Below, in pieces: positions 42,783 to 56,400 of a DNA stretch of 64,000 nt. The stretch is from contig WELB01000032.1 in NCBI GenBank assembly GCA_009602725.1, positions 480,171-544,170 on the forward strand, written 5' to 3'. The position numbers and the translations under genes were made by a program. Each line of letters opens with the position of its first letter. Position 1 is the stretch's first letter. The notes under the pieces are model-generated. The model did not search any database and had not been told where the DNA came from. It saw only the letters and a program-made list of their open reading frames with translations. Source of the stretch: Spirogloea muscicola (taxonomy: Eukaryota; Streptophyta; Zygnematophyceae; Spirogloeales; Spirogloeaceae).

Positions 42783-45700
42783 ATGGCAGCGGAGCCCTCG
42801 GCCGTGGCGGCGCCGCCGGCGCCGGAGGGCTTCACGGTCCTCGCTGAGGGCCGCGCACGCATCCTGCAGCACGGAAACGACGTGTTCTACAACAAGGCAC
42901 AGGTGCGTGTGCAGCGAGAGAGCGCTCCGCCGCGCGTCTCGGCGCCATGGCCGAGCTTGTAGCCAGTAGTGCAGGGGCCAGATGGCTGTGACGGACTGAC
43001 ATGGCAGTGGAAGCCGAGGCACAGCTCATGGTTTGCGACGTCACGTAGCTATCGTGGAGCTTGAGCGAAAGACACATTCAATGGCTGCCCTGACGCGGAG
43101 GCAGTGCCGGCTCGCCGGTTGCGCCTGCCTTGCTCAGATAGTGAACCGGGACATCTCTGTGGCGGTGCTGCGGGCGTTCGAGGCCCAGCGGCGGCGCGAG
43201 GTCGTCGCGGAGCGGGAGCGCAAGCGGTTCGCCCGCCTGGCGCAGGCCGCCGCGGCCAGCAGCGCTGCGCCCAAGGCGGCCGACGACGAGGCCCTGCCCG
43301 GCGAATATGCCGGAGGGGCTCCTGCAGACGCCTGTGCTGAGGCCCCTCGAAGCGAGACCGGCGCCACGGCCGGCACCTCTGACAGCGAGACCAGGGACGG
43401 CGGCGTCGCACCGCTGCGCGTCCTCGAGGTGGGTTGGCTGTGGCTTCTCTGAGCTGGAGTCCATTGGGTCCCTATGACAGATTGCACCATGCGCTGCTTT
43501 CGACGTGTTTGGGCTTTGCAGTAACACGGCTTCTCCTCATCATAACATGTGCTGGAGGAGTCCTGCGTGCGCAGGCTTTGGCTGCTTCCGGCCTTCGGGC
43601 CATCCGTTATGCGCTTGAGGTACAGGGCATTGGCTTCATACTGGCCCTCGACAATGACAGAGGTGAGCTTGAGCTCTGCATCCGAGTCGGTCTTAGCTTC
43701 AGGCAGGAGGGAGGGAGGGAGGAAGAGTGCAGTCTGCACTGCACTTCTCTGCCAAGATAGACACCAGATGAACAAGCAAAGCCGGGCTTGCGATTCTCTT
43801 TGACCCATGTTCTGCTTGGTCCCTCTCTAGTCTCCGCATGGACGTATGGTGGACTGCGCATGAGTGCATGATGCAATCTGTCTGAGGTCTCTATGTGTGA
43901 GGTCTCTATGTGCAATGGTGCTGCCACTCCAGTGGCTGTCCAGGCGTGCAAGCGCAACATTGCGTACAATGGCAACCAAGCGGCTGCTGTTTCTGTGGAG
44001 GAGGCGGACTCGCGGGTTTACATGTTGACCCACGAGAAGGCGTTTGATGTGGTAGACCACCCAGCATGCCACTTAGACAGCCAATGTTGCCAGCAATTGT
44101 TGCCACCTTCATCCCTCGGGCAAAGAAAGTTCCAGACTAGTCTGAAAATGGCCGTTCCAGCAAGGCCTCTGCTTCTGAACGTGGTACAGCCCTGTTCGGT
44201 TACCTTGGTGCCTGCCAGGTCGACCTGGACCCCTATGGCTCCCCGTCCATCTTCCTGGACTCTGCAGTGCAGAGCGTTGCCGATGGTGGGCTCCTGATGT
44301 GCACTGCGACTGATATGGCCGTCCTGTGCGGCAACAATGGCGAAGTGTGCCACTCCAAGTGAAGATTCACTTTCACCTACCCATTTACACCAACAGGAAT
44401 GATACGGTTGCACTGTTGCCCTGTTGCCTTGGCATCCGTCCTGCCTAACATGAGCACCTGAAGATTTTGTTGTTCTTATAGCTATACAGTGCTCGCGCTG
44501 CCTTAGGTATGGGTCGTTTCCGCTGAAAGGCAAGTACTGCCACGAGATGGCGCTGCGCATCCTGCTGGCTTCCATAGAGGTAATTTGTCCTTTAGTACTG
44601 GACTTAAAAGAATCTGAATGCTGCTCAAACTTGCACAGAATCATACAGGGGCTGTTCAGGATGGCAAGCTCTGAGAAACTACAAATAGTAGCGCAGATGA
44701 GGTGGATGTGCTCTGCCGTATTCATCCTGCTTCTGCCGGCTGTGCACTTCAGAGCCACGCAAACAGATACAAGCGCCACATCGTTCCAGTACTCTCGCTT
44801 TCGGTGGACTTTTATGTGCGCGTCTTTGTCCGCATATACACGTGGGTCTCAACAATCTACGATGCTATCTTGTGATCTCTTAAAAGGTTGGCAACCTGCT
44901 TCTGCAAGGACTGTCTGAGACTGGTTCTTGAAGCATCAACTTAAGCTGTGCTCTCAGGTAGTGCCTTGGTTGCTTGACTGCTGTCCTGCTTCCAGGTCAG
45001 CGGCGACCGTGAAGGCTACCCCAAGCAAGCTTGCTTATATCTATCAGTGTGTTGGATGTGAATCATATCATCTGCAGCCAGTCGGAAGGGTACTTCAAAA
45101 GGTAGGCGGAAGGACACAAAGGCAAGGGTCTCGTCTCGTTGTGCTCCAGTTCTTCCGTTGAGCCATTTCAACATTTCATTGAGTGTTGGTCGATTTTATG
45201 CATTGGCAATCCTGGAGTTTGTTCCAGGATCGAGGTCTTTTATGTCACGATGTGAGCAAGAAGCCAGGAGGTAAGAGGTAGGCCAATCACTCACCTGCCT
45301 CCCAATGTCCTCGCAACAGCATAACCAGGTGCGGTATACGCCGGGAGTGGGACCACCCATTGGGCAAGCATGCGAGCACTGTGGGAAGCATTTCTACATG
45401 GGAGGGCCGGTGTGGTCAGACCCAATCCATGACGCTTCCTGGCAGCAGCAGATTATGGACGGCATCAAGGCCGCTCCTGGCGAGTACCCTGCTTATGACA
45501 AGATCCACGCAATTCTGACGGCTGTGTCGGAGGTTAGTGGACTGCATTGCGGCTTTCTGCATATGGCACAAGAAAAGTCTGTAATCAATTTACTCCGTGA
45601 GGGTGCAATTTGTGCTAATTGCATGAGGGAGTGATCACGTGCAGGAGCTCCTTGATGTACCTTTGTACATCAGCTTGCATGCCTTGAGCAGCACGCTCAA

Positions 45701-46660
45701 GTGCACGCCTCCCTCTGCTGCAATTTTCCGGTCTGCCGTCGCCAATGCTGGCTACCGTATTTCCAGCTCTCACGCCAATCCCCTTGGTCTGAAGACAGAT
45801 GCTCCAATGAGCATCATATGGGACATCATGCGCTGCTGGGTACAGGCCTTCGCCCTTGCTTGCTGGTGACTGGTACCTTGAACATGTATGTATGTACGCC
45901 CATACAAATGTACATCTGGATGCAAGCTCGTTCACAGATGAGGCCCCAGGAAGTAGCTACTTGTCCATCAGAGTAAGAGCCTAATGCTTGTGCTGACGCT
46001 TGTGCTTGAGTACCTTTCGCTTTTGCTTAATCTTCGTCTTTTCATATTTTCACATCTTCTGCTGTTTTGCAGGTGAAGAGTCATCCCGTGAAGAAACAGC
46101 CCGAAGAAACAGCAGGGAGCATCATTCTTAAGAAGGAACCGGAGACCATGGTATGAGTCACGTAACACTGGCCCTTGAGTTACCCTACCATTGGTTATCT
46201 GAATCAAGATTTGCGTTGGGTCAAGTGGTTCAGGAAGTAGCTAGATCATGGTCTTCGATGTAAGACTGCAGGTGCCCCAGCATTTCAGTGAAGCTAATGG
46301 CAGGCTTCCTGCTATCAACAGGCCAACTTTGTGCGCGTCAACGCAGCTCTGAGCAAGGCCCAGCTGAGCGGTGTCTCGCGGTTTTTGCCAAATCCTGAGC
46401 AGTACTGGGGGCCAAAGCCCAGAGCTGGCCGTGCTGTGACAGCAAGGCATTTGGCTTCCACGGGCCTGCCTGCTACATTAACAAATGGTATGAAGCGGCT
46501 TGATCACAAGGAGGATGCAGGAAGCTCCTCCAAGCGATTAAAAGAAGATGGAACCGCTGACACCGAAGGTGACAGTTCTGTGGCGCCTGAAGATGGTTGC
46601 CAAGAAGGTCTCCACGTCAGCGTAAGAGATTGCAATGGGTCAATACATGATCCAAGTTAA
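42783..46660 (+). CDS. TRM1: tRNA (guanine26-N2)-dimethyltransferase TRM1
   Basis: TRM1 makes N2,N2-dimethylguanosine at position 26 of tRNAs using SAM, in nucleus/cytosol and organelles. ATG 42783 starts exon 1 (42783-42902, 40 codons) with F-Y-N-K-A-Q. Exon 2 (43138-43428) begins [11 protein letters not shown]. The SAM-binding core follows: [16 protein letters not shown] (43575) and V-D-L-D-P-Y-G-S-P (about 44218), the family's catalytic motif. Then come [26 protein letters not shown] and zinc ligands C-V-G-C...C-E-H-C, with G-G-P-V-W. The lysine-rich C-terminal tail ends at TAA 46658-46660. About eleven exons. An undetermined base at 42751 lies just before the start. No organelle leader is visible after this ATG. 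Confidence 0.97.
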
Positions 46661-47280
46661 ACGGACATGGCTGGTGATATTATCACCTGAAGGCTGCACC
46701 GGATATGGAGTCGCTGAGTTCGTCAAAGATTGGCTCACTCAGCTAGACTTGATAGTTGCACTGCTGGTGCGTCACTTCTTAGAGTGTGACAATAGAGCTC
46801 GGTAGTGCGACATTCTGTGGAATTAGCGTCGTGTGCTACTGCTTAAAGAGGTCGGGATCTCTTGCGTTGCAGTGCTTCTGGCCCTCCTGCGACTCCTAAA
46901 CCAGTGCAGACGTTTGAACAGTTGCAGGATATAGCTTCGGGTGCGACTCTATTGACGATTCAGTGGAGCTTATGTGAAGTTGGAGGAAGCGGTGCAGCTT
47001 GCTGCTAAAAATCGATAACCCAGTCGTCTAGGCATGCTTGTTGACGCTAAGCGGCTCAGAGAGCATGGTTGCTGGGGTCGCGACCTCCCTGGGCTGGATG
47101 AAGAGACTGGTGTTCCTGGGCCGGGCAGTTGATTTGCCTCCTTGGTGTTGCGATACTGAGCAAGGTCGAGGAGGCTGCGCGGCAGCCCTGGCAGCGCCGT
47201 TGCTGTCTCAGCAATCTTGAATGCCGCCGCTGCTGCCGCCACCTCCGCTAGCTCCGCTTCCGCAGCCACATCAGTCAGCG
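46661..47280. other. TRM1 3' flank, no gene seen
   Basis: No convincing coding sequence. A minus-strand alanine-rich frame near 46970-47335 overlaps a retroelement-like stretch and is not accepted. Confidence 0.4.
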
Positions 47281-48180
47281 CTCGCTGGTTGCGGCGGTGC
47301 GTAAGGGGGCCATGGTAATCTGGGGACTTCGACACACTGGCCTGCTTCCCAAGACCAATCCATCCGCCACAGTAATATCAGGCACATTATGCAGCAGATG
47401 TTGAACGATGGTCGTGAAAGCGAATGCGAGCAAGTGTTCTGGGGCGCAGTCCTCGTGGCCAGAAGAGCGTGCATTGAGTGACGGAGGCCCAGAGCAGCTA
47501 GTCACAAAGCCAAGCATATCAACCGGTGTGAATCACGTTCTTCGTAGCCGCCGCTCAGCAACCAAGGGTGAGCACGTAGAGGTCACGATGCAATGCCGGA
47601 AGTGCGGACGGCAAGATCCAAGCCCCGCTGCCATCGATGGTTGACGTCCAGCTTCCTGGTGGTAAAAGGCCACAAGCTCTCTGGCGCAATGCAAAGCTTG
47701 AGCCAGAAGAAGAGAGAAGGCGCGCGGCGTGCATGAATTGGGTGGCTGGGTCAAGCCAATATATTGTCCAGGCAAAAGCTAGAGCAAAGTTGGGCTACAT
47801 GATTCGAAGCCCTATCCTAAGGTGGCTAAGGTAACAGTGTCACATTAGTATCCAGGGGTGAGCACACACGATCTCGACAGGCTAACTTGGGGAGCCGGAG
47901 CACCGCCACGAGAGAAGGCGCGCGGTGCGCATGACATAGAAAGTAAGGCCAATTCTAGCCATACAAATGTCCTGTTAAGGGTAATGAGCTAGCTAAGGGG
48001 GACACTAAGAAAGCCACGAAAGCCTGTGGCTTGACTTAAAGCCCGCCCGCCCAGCACGCTGATGAATAGCCAGAGCTTGCAGACGATTCAATACACGGAG
48101 TAGGCGCGCGGTTTGCATGAAATGAAAGGGTGGTTAATCTGTGGCAATCGAAAATATAGCCAATATACTGTTCAGGCAAA
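47281..48180 (-). repeat. Mixed retroelement debris upstream of monooxygenase 1
   Basis: Minus-strand R-D-L-Y-V-L-T-L at 47562-47590 is a degraded copy of the family terminus. Three copies of a GGCGCGCGG...GCATGA motif (47712, 47927, 48108) follow. Two of them (47752 and 48158) are followed by AGCCAATATA-T-GT-CAGGCAAAAGC-like sequence. Confidence 0.55.
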
Positions 48181-48416
48181 AGCGAGTGCAGAGCCAGAGC
48201 TCGCGGCGGACAATGCTGACTAGCGACGACTCAAGAACAACGCCAATGCTGCCCCCGTGGAGCCCTGCCCGCCGCTTGCGCCCGGTGGCGGGGGCCCGTC
48301 GGTCGGTGGGGCCCCCGGTCGTTTAGCCGCTTCGCATCACCATCAGTCGAACGACGACCCCAACGCCCCGCCCGAGCAGGCCGGACTGCCCGTCCGCCTC
48401 CACCGCCGCGGCAGCC

Positions 48417-51400
48417 ATGGCGCCCGCGGCGCGGCAGCCCGTGCGCGTCGTGGTCGTCGGCGCGGGCCCGTCAGGCCTGCTCTTCGCGCACTACCTCCTG
48501 CGCCACGGCGCCGGCCGCTTCCAGCTCCAGCTCTTCGAGAAGGGCCCCGATTTGACGTCGCCCGCCCCCGAGCGGCCCGGCTATGACAAGAGGTGCGGAT
48601 GCTGCGCTATCGGCTTCACGGACCCCGTCGCAGCAGGAGTCTGCTGCGATTGAGAAGGCTGCTGCGGGCTGGCCGACGGCCTGCGCACACTGTGGTGTGC
48701 ACGACTTGCCATCTATCCATTGGACAGCTGAATTTCAACGACGCAGCACCTAACAGGTACTCCATGGGCATCAACTTGCGAGGCCAGCTCTGCTTGAAGA
48801 CAATTCCGGGTGTTTTTGAGAAGGTAAGGATTCGCGCCTTTCTGATAAGCTATCTGCGGTTGGATTGCTTGAAGCTGGCAGATGGCCATAGTTGACCAAG
48901 GCACATAACGGCTTGCAACAGGCATTCTAGTGCGTGATCGGTGCGTGCAGGCGCTTGTCTTGATCCCAATTGAGGTGGACGTCAGCAGGTGAAGGAGAAT
49001 GCCGTATTGGCAGAGCATGGAGCCGCCATCTTCATCGGGGGCAAGCCAGTGACCATCACGCCCGATGTGAGAAAGGTACATAATCATTGCCTCGTCACCA
49101 TACTGTCAGGGTGCACTGCAGCCCTCTTTCGGCTGGAGTTCTCCTCCTCGGCGGACAGTACAAGCGGAGCTGTCTGGAGCTCAAAGGCATCTTGTGCATC
49201 TGAAAGTCCACAGCCACCATACTGTTGTAATCTCTTTCCTTCTCACGGTCTGCTTGAGAGAGTCAGGCACTAATGCACCTGTCGCAAGGATGAATACATG
49301 TTTCTGAGTACGGCACCAATTCTTGGTGCCAGACCACACCTTCCCTTATGGTGGACAGGGATACTCTTTGCAAGGCCCTCCTTGAAGAACTTCTCGCCAG
49401 ATATACGGATTCTGAGTTGTTCACTATTCGGTACGAGTCAACCTGCACGAGTATCGACTTGGCAGAACAAACCATCTCTTTCTCAGCAACAGGCGCTCAG
49501 GCGGAGGGGGCAAGCATGGAAGCGAAAGATGGAGCTGTGCGTGATAGCAGTTGCACTACACCTTCTGCTTCTGGAGAGGTTATTCATTATGATTTACTGG
49601 TGAGACCAGCCTTTCAGTAAACAAGTCTATCAAGTGACAGAGAGACACAGAGAGATACTTTGCAGCTACATGATTGGATTTGTTAGCTGCTCCAAAGTAG
49701 TCGCTCCTGAGTTCAAAACCTGCAGAAATGTACACGTGGTAGGTTGCATAATGTGTCTACGCTTGTGCAATTGTATGACGTGACCTTGTTCTGGACTCCG
49801 TCTTCCCTCCCTCCTGTATCCAGGTTGGAGCTGATGGTGTTCGCTCAGCAGTGAGGCTTGCATTTATCCAGCAGAGTCGGAACTTTGCAGTAGAGATGCG
49901 AGACATTTTCAATGATTGGAGTGTTGTCAGAATACCTGCTCCATCAGGCTTTCCATTGGGCACCTTGCATGTCTTTCCGAAGGTATGGTTTTCTCCCTTC
50001 TGCTGCCATTTGAGCCTGGTGTTCATTCGCAAGATGGCTGAGAATGACAAAGGCTTCTTCTTTGCAGTGCTGGTCAGTGTTCCCGCTCGGTATGCATTTG
50101 CTTAGTTTGCTTGCTCATGGTCAGACTTTGTGGGACAATGTTTCATCCACAAATGCTCAGTGCTCATCTGCAATGTATTTAGGTACCACGGGCAGCAAAT
50201 TCAGGCGCCATGGGTCTGCCCTTACCAACTGGCGATATGTGCTTCCTCATTGGATGGGCCTCCAATGATCCCCCCATGAACCTGCTGACATTGAAGTCAC
50301 CAGAAGAGGCCAAAGAGTGGTTCGATGAGAGAATTCCTTACCTGAAAATCGGGAAACAGGCAGCTTGGAGCGTTGTCACACAAACCAAGAAGACCACAAT
50401 GCAGGTCCTTTCAGTTTCACCTTTATACCATGTATACAGTTCTGCCCTGTCAATGCACCTTTCATGCCAGGAGTATCTGGTGAGCAAGTCAATACAGATT
50501 TTCTGCAGGTCAAATGTGGTCGCTACCATGCCACACCTGGGCAGGCAGTGCTTATTGGCGATGCTGCCCACGCAACGTCCCCGGCCATAGGCCAGGGCTG
50601 CAATTCGTCCCTCGTGGATGCTGTGGTCTTAGCGAGGATGCTGACTGGGAAGGATGTGGATGAAACCAACCGAGTACCCCAAGCAGAAGATCCAACTCCA
50701 GCAGCTTGGGAGCCGCCTGACATACTGGCTGCCCTGCCTAAGATTTTGGAACGCTACTCTGCTCTTCAGGTCAGCTTTAGTTGTTTGAACAAGAAAGAGA
50801 TAGCAGTCACGACCAGGGCGGTTTCTAGCAGATCATATAGCGCAAGTTGTATCATTACCAGTCCTGCCAAGCACAAACATACGCTATTCTAATGCGTATG
50901 TCTCTGCTGTGATTTAGGTGAAAGAAGGTCACGCCGTAGTTGACATGTCATGGAGCGGTGCAGCCTTGGACAAAAGTTTGCAGGTAATGCAGAGTCCAGT
51001 GTGTCTTCATTGTGAGGTCGCACAGGATGATGCAGCTGCAAGCTGCTTGCCAATGATTCCGAAGCATGGATCCTAGCCACTTGTTTCATAGGGTGTTGTC
51101 AGCAGTCAGAACATCTCGATACACAAGACGCGCACATGAAGGGGGACCACCAGGTGTAGAGGTATCTCAGGTATATCATGCTGGAAGCCAAGGAAGATCA
51201 TCAAGCTGGAGTGCCGCAGGAGCTGACAATGTTTGCTTGCCAAAGCAGATGCAGCAACAGTTGATGTCGGCGGCGCGGAGCATACTCTACAAATACCTGC
51301 CATGGGCATTAACGCGCCCGCTCTTTGACCTTTGCGGCTCAACCTTGACGCCATACAGCAAGATCTACGAGATGTACAAAAGCGAGGTAGACAAGATTGG

Positions 51401-51515
51401 CGCTTCCAACGATCGTATCAGAGAGAAGTTCCTGGCGGAGCAGTTCGAGGCATGCTTGATACAGCCAAACTTCAAGCCTGAGCAGGAATCACAAAGTGCG
51501 CCTCTTGTTAGTTGA
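48417..51515 (+). CDS. Class A FAD-dependent monooxygenase (kynurenine 3-monooxygenase-like), copy 1
   Basis: ATG 48417 starts V-R-V-V-V-V-G-A-G-P-S-G-L-L-F-A, the FAD-binding GxGxxG strand-helix, ending L-F-E-K-G. Exon 2 gives R-Y-S-M-G-I-N-L-R-G. Later exons carry M-V-D-R-D-T-L-C-K-A-L-L-E-E-L (49348), the DG motif V-G-A-D-G-V-R-S-A-V-R (49825), V-K-C-G-R-Y-H and the GD motif G-D-A-A-H-A-T-S-P-A-I-G-Q-G-C-N (about 50557). A C-terminal exon (51248-51515) follows, with P-Y-S-K-I-Y-E-M-Y-K-S-E-V. The GD region and K-C-x-x-Y-H resemble kynurenine 3-monooxygenase, but the substrate is not decided by sequence. It is a tandem paralogue of 53455-56807, with introns at matching places. About nine to ten exons. 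Confidence 0.93.
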
Positions 51516-52320
51516 CAATTAGGATGGGGTGGGGCATCTTCAAGATAAGTTTAGAGGAGCAAAACTACCTGCTGCACTTAGATTGCATCACCATGTCTGC
51601 ACAAGCTGACACTGATAAATTCCGCCTGCCTCCGGCGACTGTGGTTATATTTATGACATTGTTCCCACTTCTGTATCTGCTTATAATTGCATTACTGATA
51701 CACAATAGGCTGTTGCTCTGTGAATGTTGCTGGGATCAAGGTTTTCGCAAGATGCTGGGTTGCAGACAGCTTGCTTGACACTCTTCACGTCCTTCGAGAA
51801 AAAAGATGCAGTTGTGACAAACAGTAACAGTTGCAGGTGCCGATGGTCAAAATGTCCTCGCATTACTTTCAGCTAACAAGCTAGGGAGAGAGCGAGGTCT
51901 GCACAGGTTTGCCGGTGTGGCTGCTCTGTGCAGGCGACAGAAGTGCAGCAAGTAGGCAGGAATGTGGGAATGGAACGCTTTGTGAAGAGGCGACCATAGC
52001 CTGATCACATCCAGAGGCACACTTGCTCCAGCATATATTACTGCTGACCTCATGACCTTGATTGCCTGCATACAAGTAGGTCACTCATACCAACAAAGCA
52101 TGGGTATTGGAAGGCTTCAACTATTTCAAGCACTTAGCAAGAGCTTGGTTGCGGGGTGGATAGCATGGCTGACTCGTCTGTGAGGACAGCGAGTTAGCCT
52201 TTGGATGTCTTTATTAATCGGGTCCTCCATCCCGTCCAAGGCACATATTAGACATTCTGTCACTAAGTACCCAGCGTCAAGAAATGGATAAATTATCTAA
52301 GCTCATTTGGAGAGCACAGA
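51516..52320. other. Intergenic between the monooxygenase paralogues
   Basis: Probably 3' UTR of copy 1 and unrecognised sequence. No gene is seen. Minus-strand frames near 51847-52084 are short. Confidence 0.4.
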
Positions 52321-52900
52321 TGCGCTGTTGGAACAAGCATTGCACGGCGGGACGGCGGCGTTAAATTTGGCGGGACGGAGACGTGGGCCCAGGGAGCGCG
52401 CGTGCCCCGACCGCGCTCTTTGCGCCAAGCTCGACCCGGCCGTCTTCGAGTGCGGGGGTTCGGAGGGAAACCCGGCGGCTCAGGGCGCGCCCAGCACGCT
52501 GGTGAAGAAGTGGCTCTCCCAATGGGGGCAAGGGCTGTGAGAAGCCAGCCCGAAAAGAATTGACAAGGTTCGAAGGGGCCAAACTACGAGCTAAGCAGCG
52601 ACTGCGGGGCCTGAAGAGGCTATGGCAGAACGGGGGAGGATGGACCACTTAGTAGTTACGAGTGAGGAGCCTCACATCCGACAGACTAGCTGCCGGTAAA
52701 CTATCCCCCTGACGAAAGCCGGAGGCCGCAGCGAGAGCACGGCCAGCACGCAGATGCAAGGCGTGGGCACTGGCCGCCATCAGCAGCAACTGGACTCGCA
52801 CAGCCATTGCTGTCAATTTGGAAGAGTTGTTTCTTCTGCTGCCAGCTTGAGAAGAGAAGTCGCGGTGGGCATGGTTCAAAGGGTGGCCTTTCAAGCACTA
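52321..52900 (-). repeat. LINE debris between the paralogues
   Basis: 52505-52630 is, in reverse complement, almost the same as 28370-28490 over about 120 bases. Next to it a minus-strand coding remnant reads A-L-H-L-R-A-G-R-A-L-A-A-A-S-G-F-R-Q-G-D and ends L-S-D-V-R-L-L-T-R-N-Y-stop, with the stop at 52649. A fragment at 52360-52500 is GC-rich and of unclear origin. Confidence 0.7.
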
Positions 52901-53224
52901 CACTACAAACCACTGCAAAGCACATAGACCATCACTTTCAAGCCAATCCATTGTTCAGGCAAAGAGTAGTGCAAAATATGGAAGGAGCGAGCAATGCGGG
53001 GCGGGTTGACCGCGCGTGCGGGACACGCTGGCCGCAGAGGAAGCGAGCGCCGACCAGCGGGGCTTCCGTGGCGGGAGCTGGGGACGCCAGCGGGCCAGCA
53101 GGTTGGCTGCGCAGAGACGGCCAGGCGGCGGCAACTGGTCCGACCACCTTTGGGGGCGACGGGAGGACGGCCGTGGACTCGATAAGAAGAGAAGCCCGTC
53201 ACTCCCCACCAGACGCTCTTTGAC

Positions 53225-53370
53225 CACAAATTCACGACAGCTCGCCAATCCCCCCCCCCCCTCGTCACTCAGCCGCCTGCAGCTGCGGGACCCAGATTGC
53301 CACTCCTCCCAGCCGCGCCGCCGCCGCCGCCGTCGCCGCCGCCGCCGCCGCCGTCGCCGCCGGCAAGCCA
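53225..53370 (+). repeat. C-run and (CCG)n microsatellite
   Basis: A C10-11 run near 53249 and a CCG-rich tract at 53318-53362 lie directly upstream of monooxygenase 2, in the presumed 5' UTR or promoter. Confidence 0.75.
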
Positions 53371-53454
53371 TTACCATTGCCCGCCGGCGTTCTGCGCGCT
53401 CCGCTGCCTCGCGCGCGGCCGGGAGCTGGGTCATAGCCGCCGCCGCTGCCAGCG

Positions 53455-56400
53455 ATGGAGGGCGAGCCGCTGCACGTCGTGGTGGCAGGGGCGGGCCCCG
53501 CGGGCCTGCTGCTCGCGCACTACCTCCTCCACTTTGGCGGCGGCCGCTTCCGCGTCTCCATGTTCGAGCGCGGCCACGACCCGCGCCGGCCCGAGGAGCT
53601 CGACTCCACCTCTGGGCGCAGGTGCACCCCCCCGGCTCACAACTGCTGCTTGCATCAATGACTCCAGCTACAAGTGCTCCCGATCTAGCCGCAGGACTCA
53701 CATTGCCTACTCACGCATCGCGGCCTGCGGACAGACCTGACCTCAGTTGTTCTCCTTGAAGTCGAGCTCCATGCCATTGACTGATGGGCCTCTGTCCTTT
53801 CAGTGGCGGTCGCAACTGGACCCAATGTGGGCTCCTGGATTTGGGGCTCCCCTCATCTTGCACTGCCAACACACCCGCAGCGTGCCTGCTCGAATTACGA
53901 GAACCAGAAAGACGGTGTCATGATGGTAGCTGAATTGTGACTCCTGCAACTGCTTCACAGGTATTCGATGGGCCTCAACAAGAGAGGACTCGCCTCCGTG
54001 GCGCAAATACCAGGCCTGCTGGAGAAGGTGCGACAAGGACTCAGGTCCTGATAGTGACACTTGCTAACGTTTCTCACACTTTCTGACACTTCCCACGTGC
54101 AATTCTGAGCCGCAGAGTGGCATTCCCGTGCAGGTGAAGGGATGTGGCGTCCAAGTGGAGCACATAACGTCAGTCATTGGAGGTGTCGTGAGAGTTCTTC
54201 GCAAGAGAAAGGGCTGGGTAAGTAGCATACGTAGTCCTCCCCCAGTAGCAACGAGCTGCAATATCAGACTTCCTTGTATTGCCTCCATGGAAAGTACAAC
54301 AATTACTATATACTTCTGAAGTGGCAACTGAAGCTGCCACTACTGCCCTTGTTCCGACCAGATGCCACCATGCATGGTTGACAGGCAGTTCCTCTGCAGA
54401 GCCATGCTTGAGGACCTGCTAGACAAGCATGGAAGTTCTAGCATGATAAATGTTACGCACAATGCTATGGGCAAAGCAGTGGATTTGACCAATCACAATA
54501 TCACGTTTGCCATGGGATATGATGACCTCGCGGATATACGTGTTAAGGGCAGCACTGTTAATGGTACAACAGCTCTAGCAGCATCAGAGACCAAGGATGT
54601 AATTGTTCCTTATGACTTACTGGTATGCGCCATCAACCCTGCCTATCTTTGTCTTATAACAGTATCAAGTCTTGTTCAGGTTTGTTCTAATAGATAGCTT
54701 CACTCCTTTGCCAGCCATGCATTCTGCCCAGCCATGCGGAGGAAGTCGTCTGCCCTCATGGGGCTGCTAAGTCAGTCTCTTTGAGTTGGTAAACTAGAGT
54801 GGGACTAGACTGGGACTACATAACGTGCTGACATTGTCTAGTCGAAACCTTGTCTGCTGCTCGCTGTTCAGGTAGGAGCAGACGGGGTCCGATCTGTGGT
54901 GCGGCTGAGCTTCATCCAGCAAACACGCAATTTTCATGTCGAGATGTCAGAGTATTTTAGGCGTTGGATTGTCACACATATGAAAACGCCTTCTGAGATG
55001 GATTCAAGCACTGTGCACTTCGTTGTCAGGGTAAGCTAACTGCCATTGGAGGGCCCAACATGCACTTCAGAACCTTGTGTAGATGAACATGGACAATGCA
55101 CAGCACACATGATTGATGGTATATTGATTGTCTACTAATGTAAGTGGGAAGCATGGTGCATGTCATGCTTCTCTATGACAATGTATATATGTGATAGCAT
55201 GTATGTGACTTGAAGGAGGTCACCAATTTCAAAAGCCACATATAGAGAGGTCGCTCACTGTACCGTCGGAATAACTGCTGAGCTTGGTCTTCTTCCTGAT
55301 TCACCAGGTTCCAAAAGGAGCAAGTTTCAGTGTTGTTGCTGTTCCCTTGCCAGGGCGTGAGTTGTGTATCATCGGCGGGTGGTCTCCTCATGAGCCGCCT
55401 TTGGAGTTTCTGAATAGCAAATCACCTGAAGAAGCTCAGGCGTGGTTAAATTATCGTGTACCTCATTTACATTTCACAGAGGAAGCAGCATGGACACTTG
55501 CCAAACAAACGCCAAGGATCACCGCTCAAGTACTAACTCATGGCTTTAGATCCTGGCCACGATATGGTTGCACGAAGTAGATTCTCAGCTTGCATAATGT
55601 GAACGAAGGTGAATGTGGATCAGACTCAAGGTGACCGAAGCCGATCTAGTAGGCATGTATTGAGCTTGGTTCACACTGACATTCAGAGCATGGCAACATT
55701 GCAGTATTTACAATGTACTGGTCCACCAGTTCATAGCTTGATCCTTGACGATGTGTGGCAGTCACATTGATGTAGGTTTCTTTCTGGCTTAATGCAGGTC
55801 AAGTGTGGCCGATACCATGACACGCAAGGAAGGGCTGTCTTGATGGGCGACGCTGCCCATGCCACATCACCTTCGCTAGGCCAGGGCTGTAATTCTGCCT
55901 TTGTGGATGCTTCGGTACTTGCTCGGCTGCTACTTGGTGAACGCGTGACAGAAACCACGCGTGTGCCTGAGGATATTGTGCCAAGCGCTGACTTCGCAGA
56001 GCAGCCTGGTGGTGTACTTGCCAATTTGCCCGCCATCCTCGAGCGGTACTCTGCATTACAGGTGAGCCATCAGCATGTTGATATAGGTGTTTGCATGGCC
56101 AAATAAGGCTAACACCTCTGAGCAGGCACTCTAGAAGGTAAGCCATGTAGGCTGAAGGTAGGCCAGATGGGTATTTGACAACATTGATCAACAGTGCGCT
56201 GCTGAGCGTCCTACATGTCAATGCACTCCAGGTGCCAGAAGGCCATGCTGTGGTTGATATGTCTTGTGGATCGCAAGCCCTGAACTCCAATCTGCAGGTG
56301 AGCTTACTGACCCTAAGTCTGGTGTGCCTGCACAAGTTAGCTCTTTTGCCTTTTGCTCTGAGCAGTGGACCTACTGTTGTGTGCTTCATGTGTGCTTGTC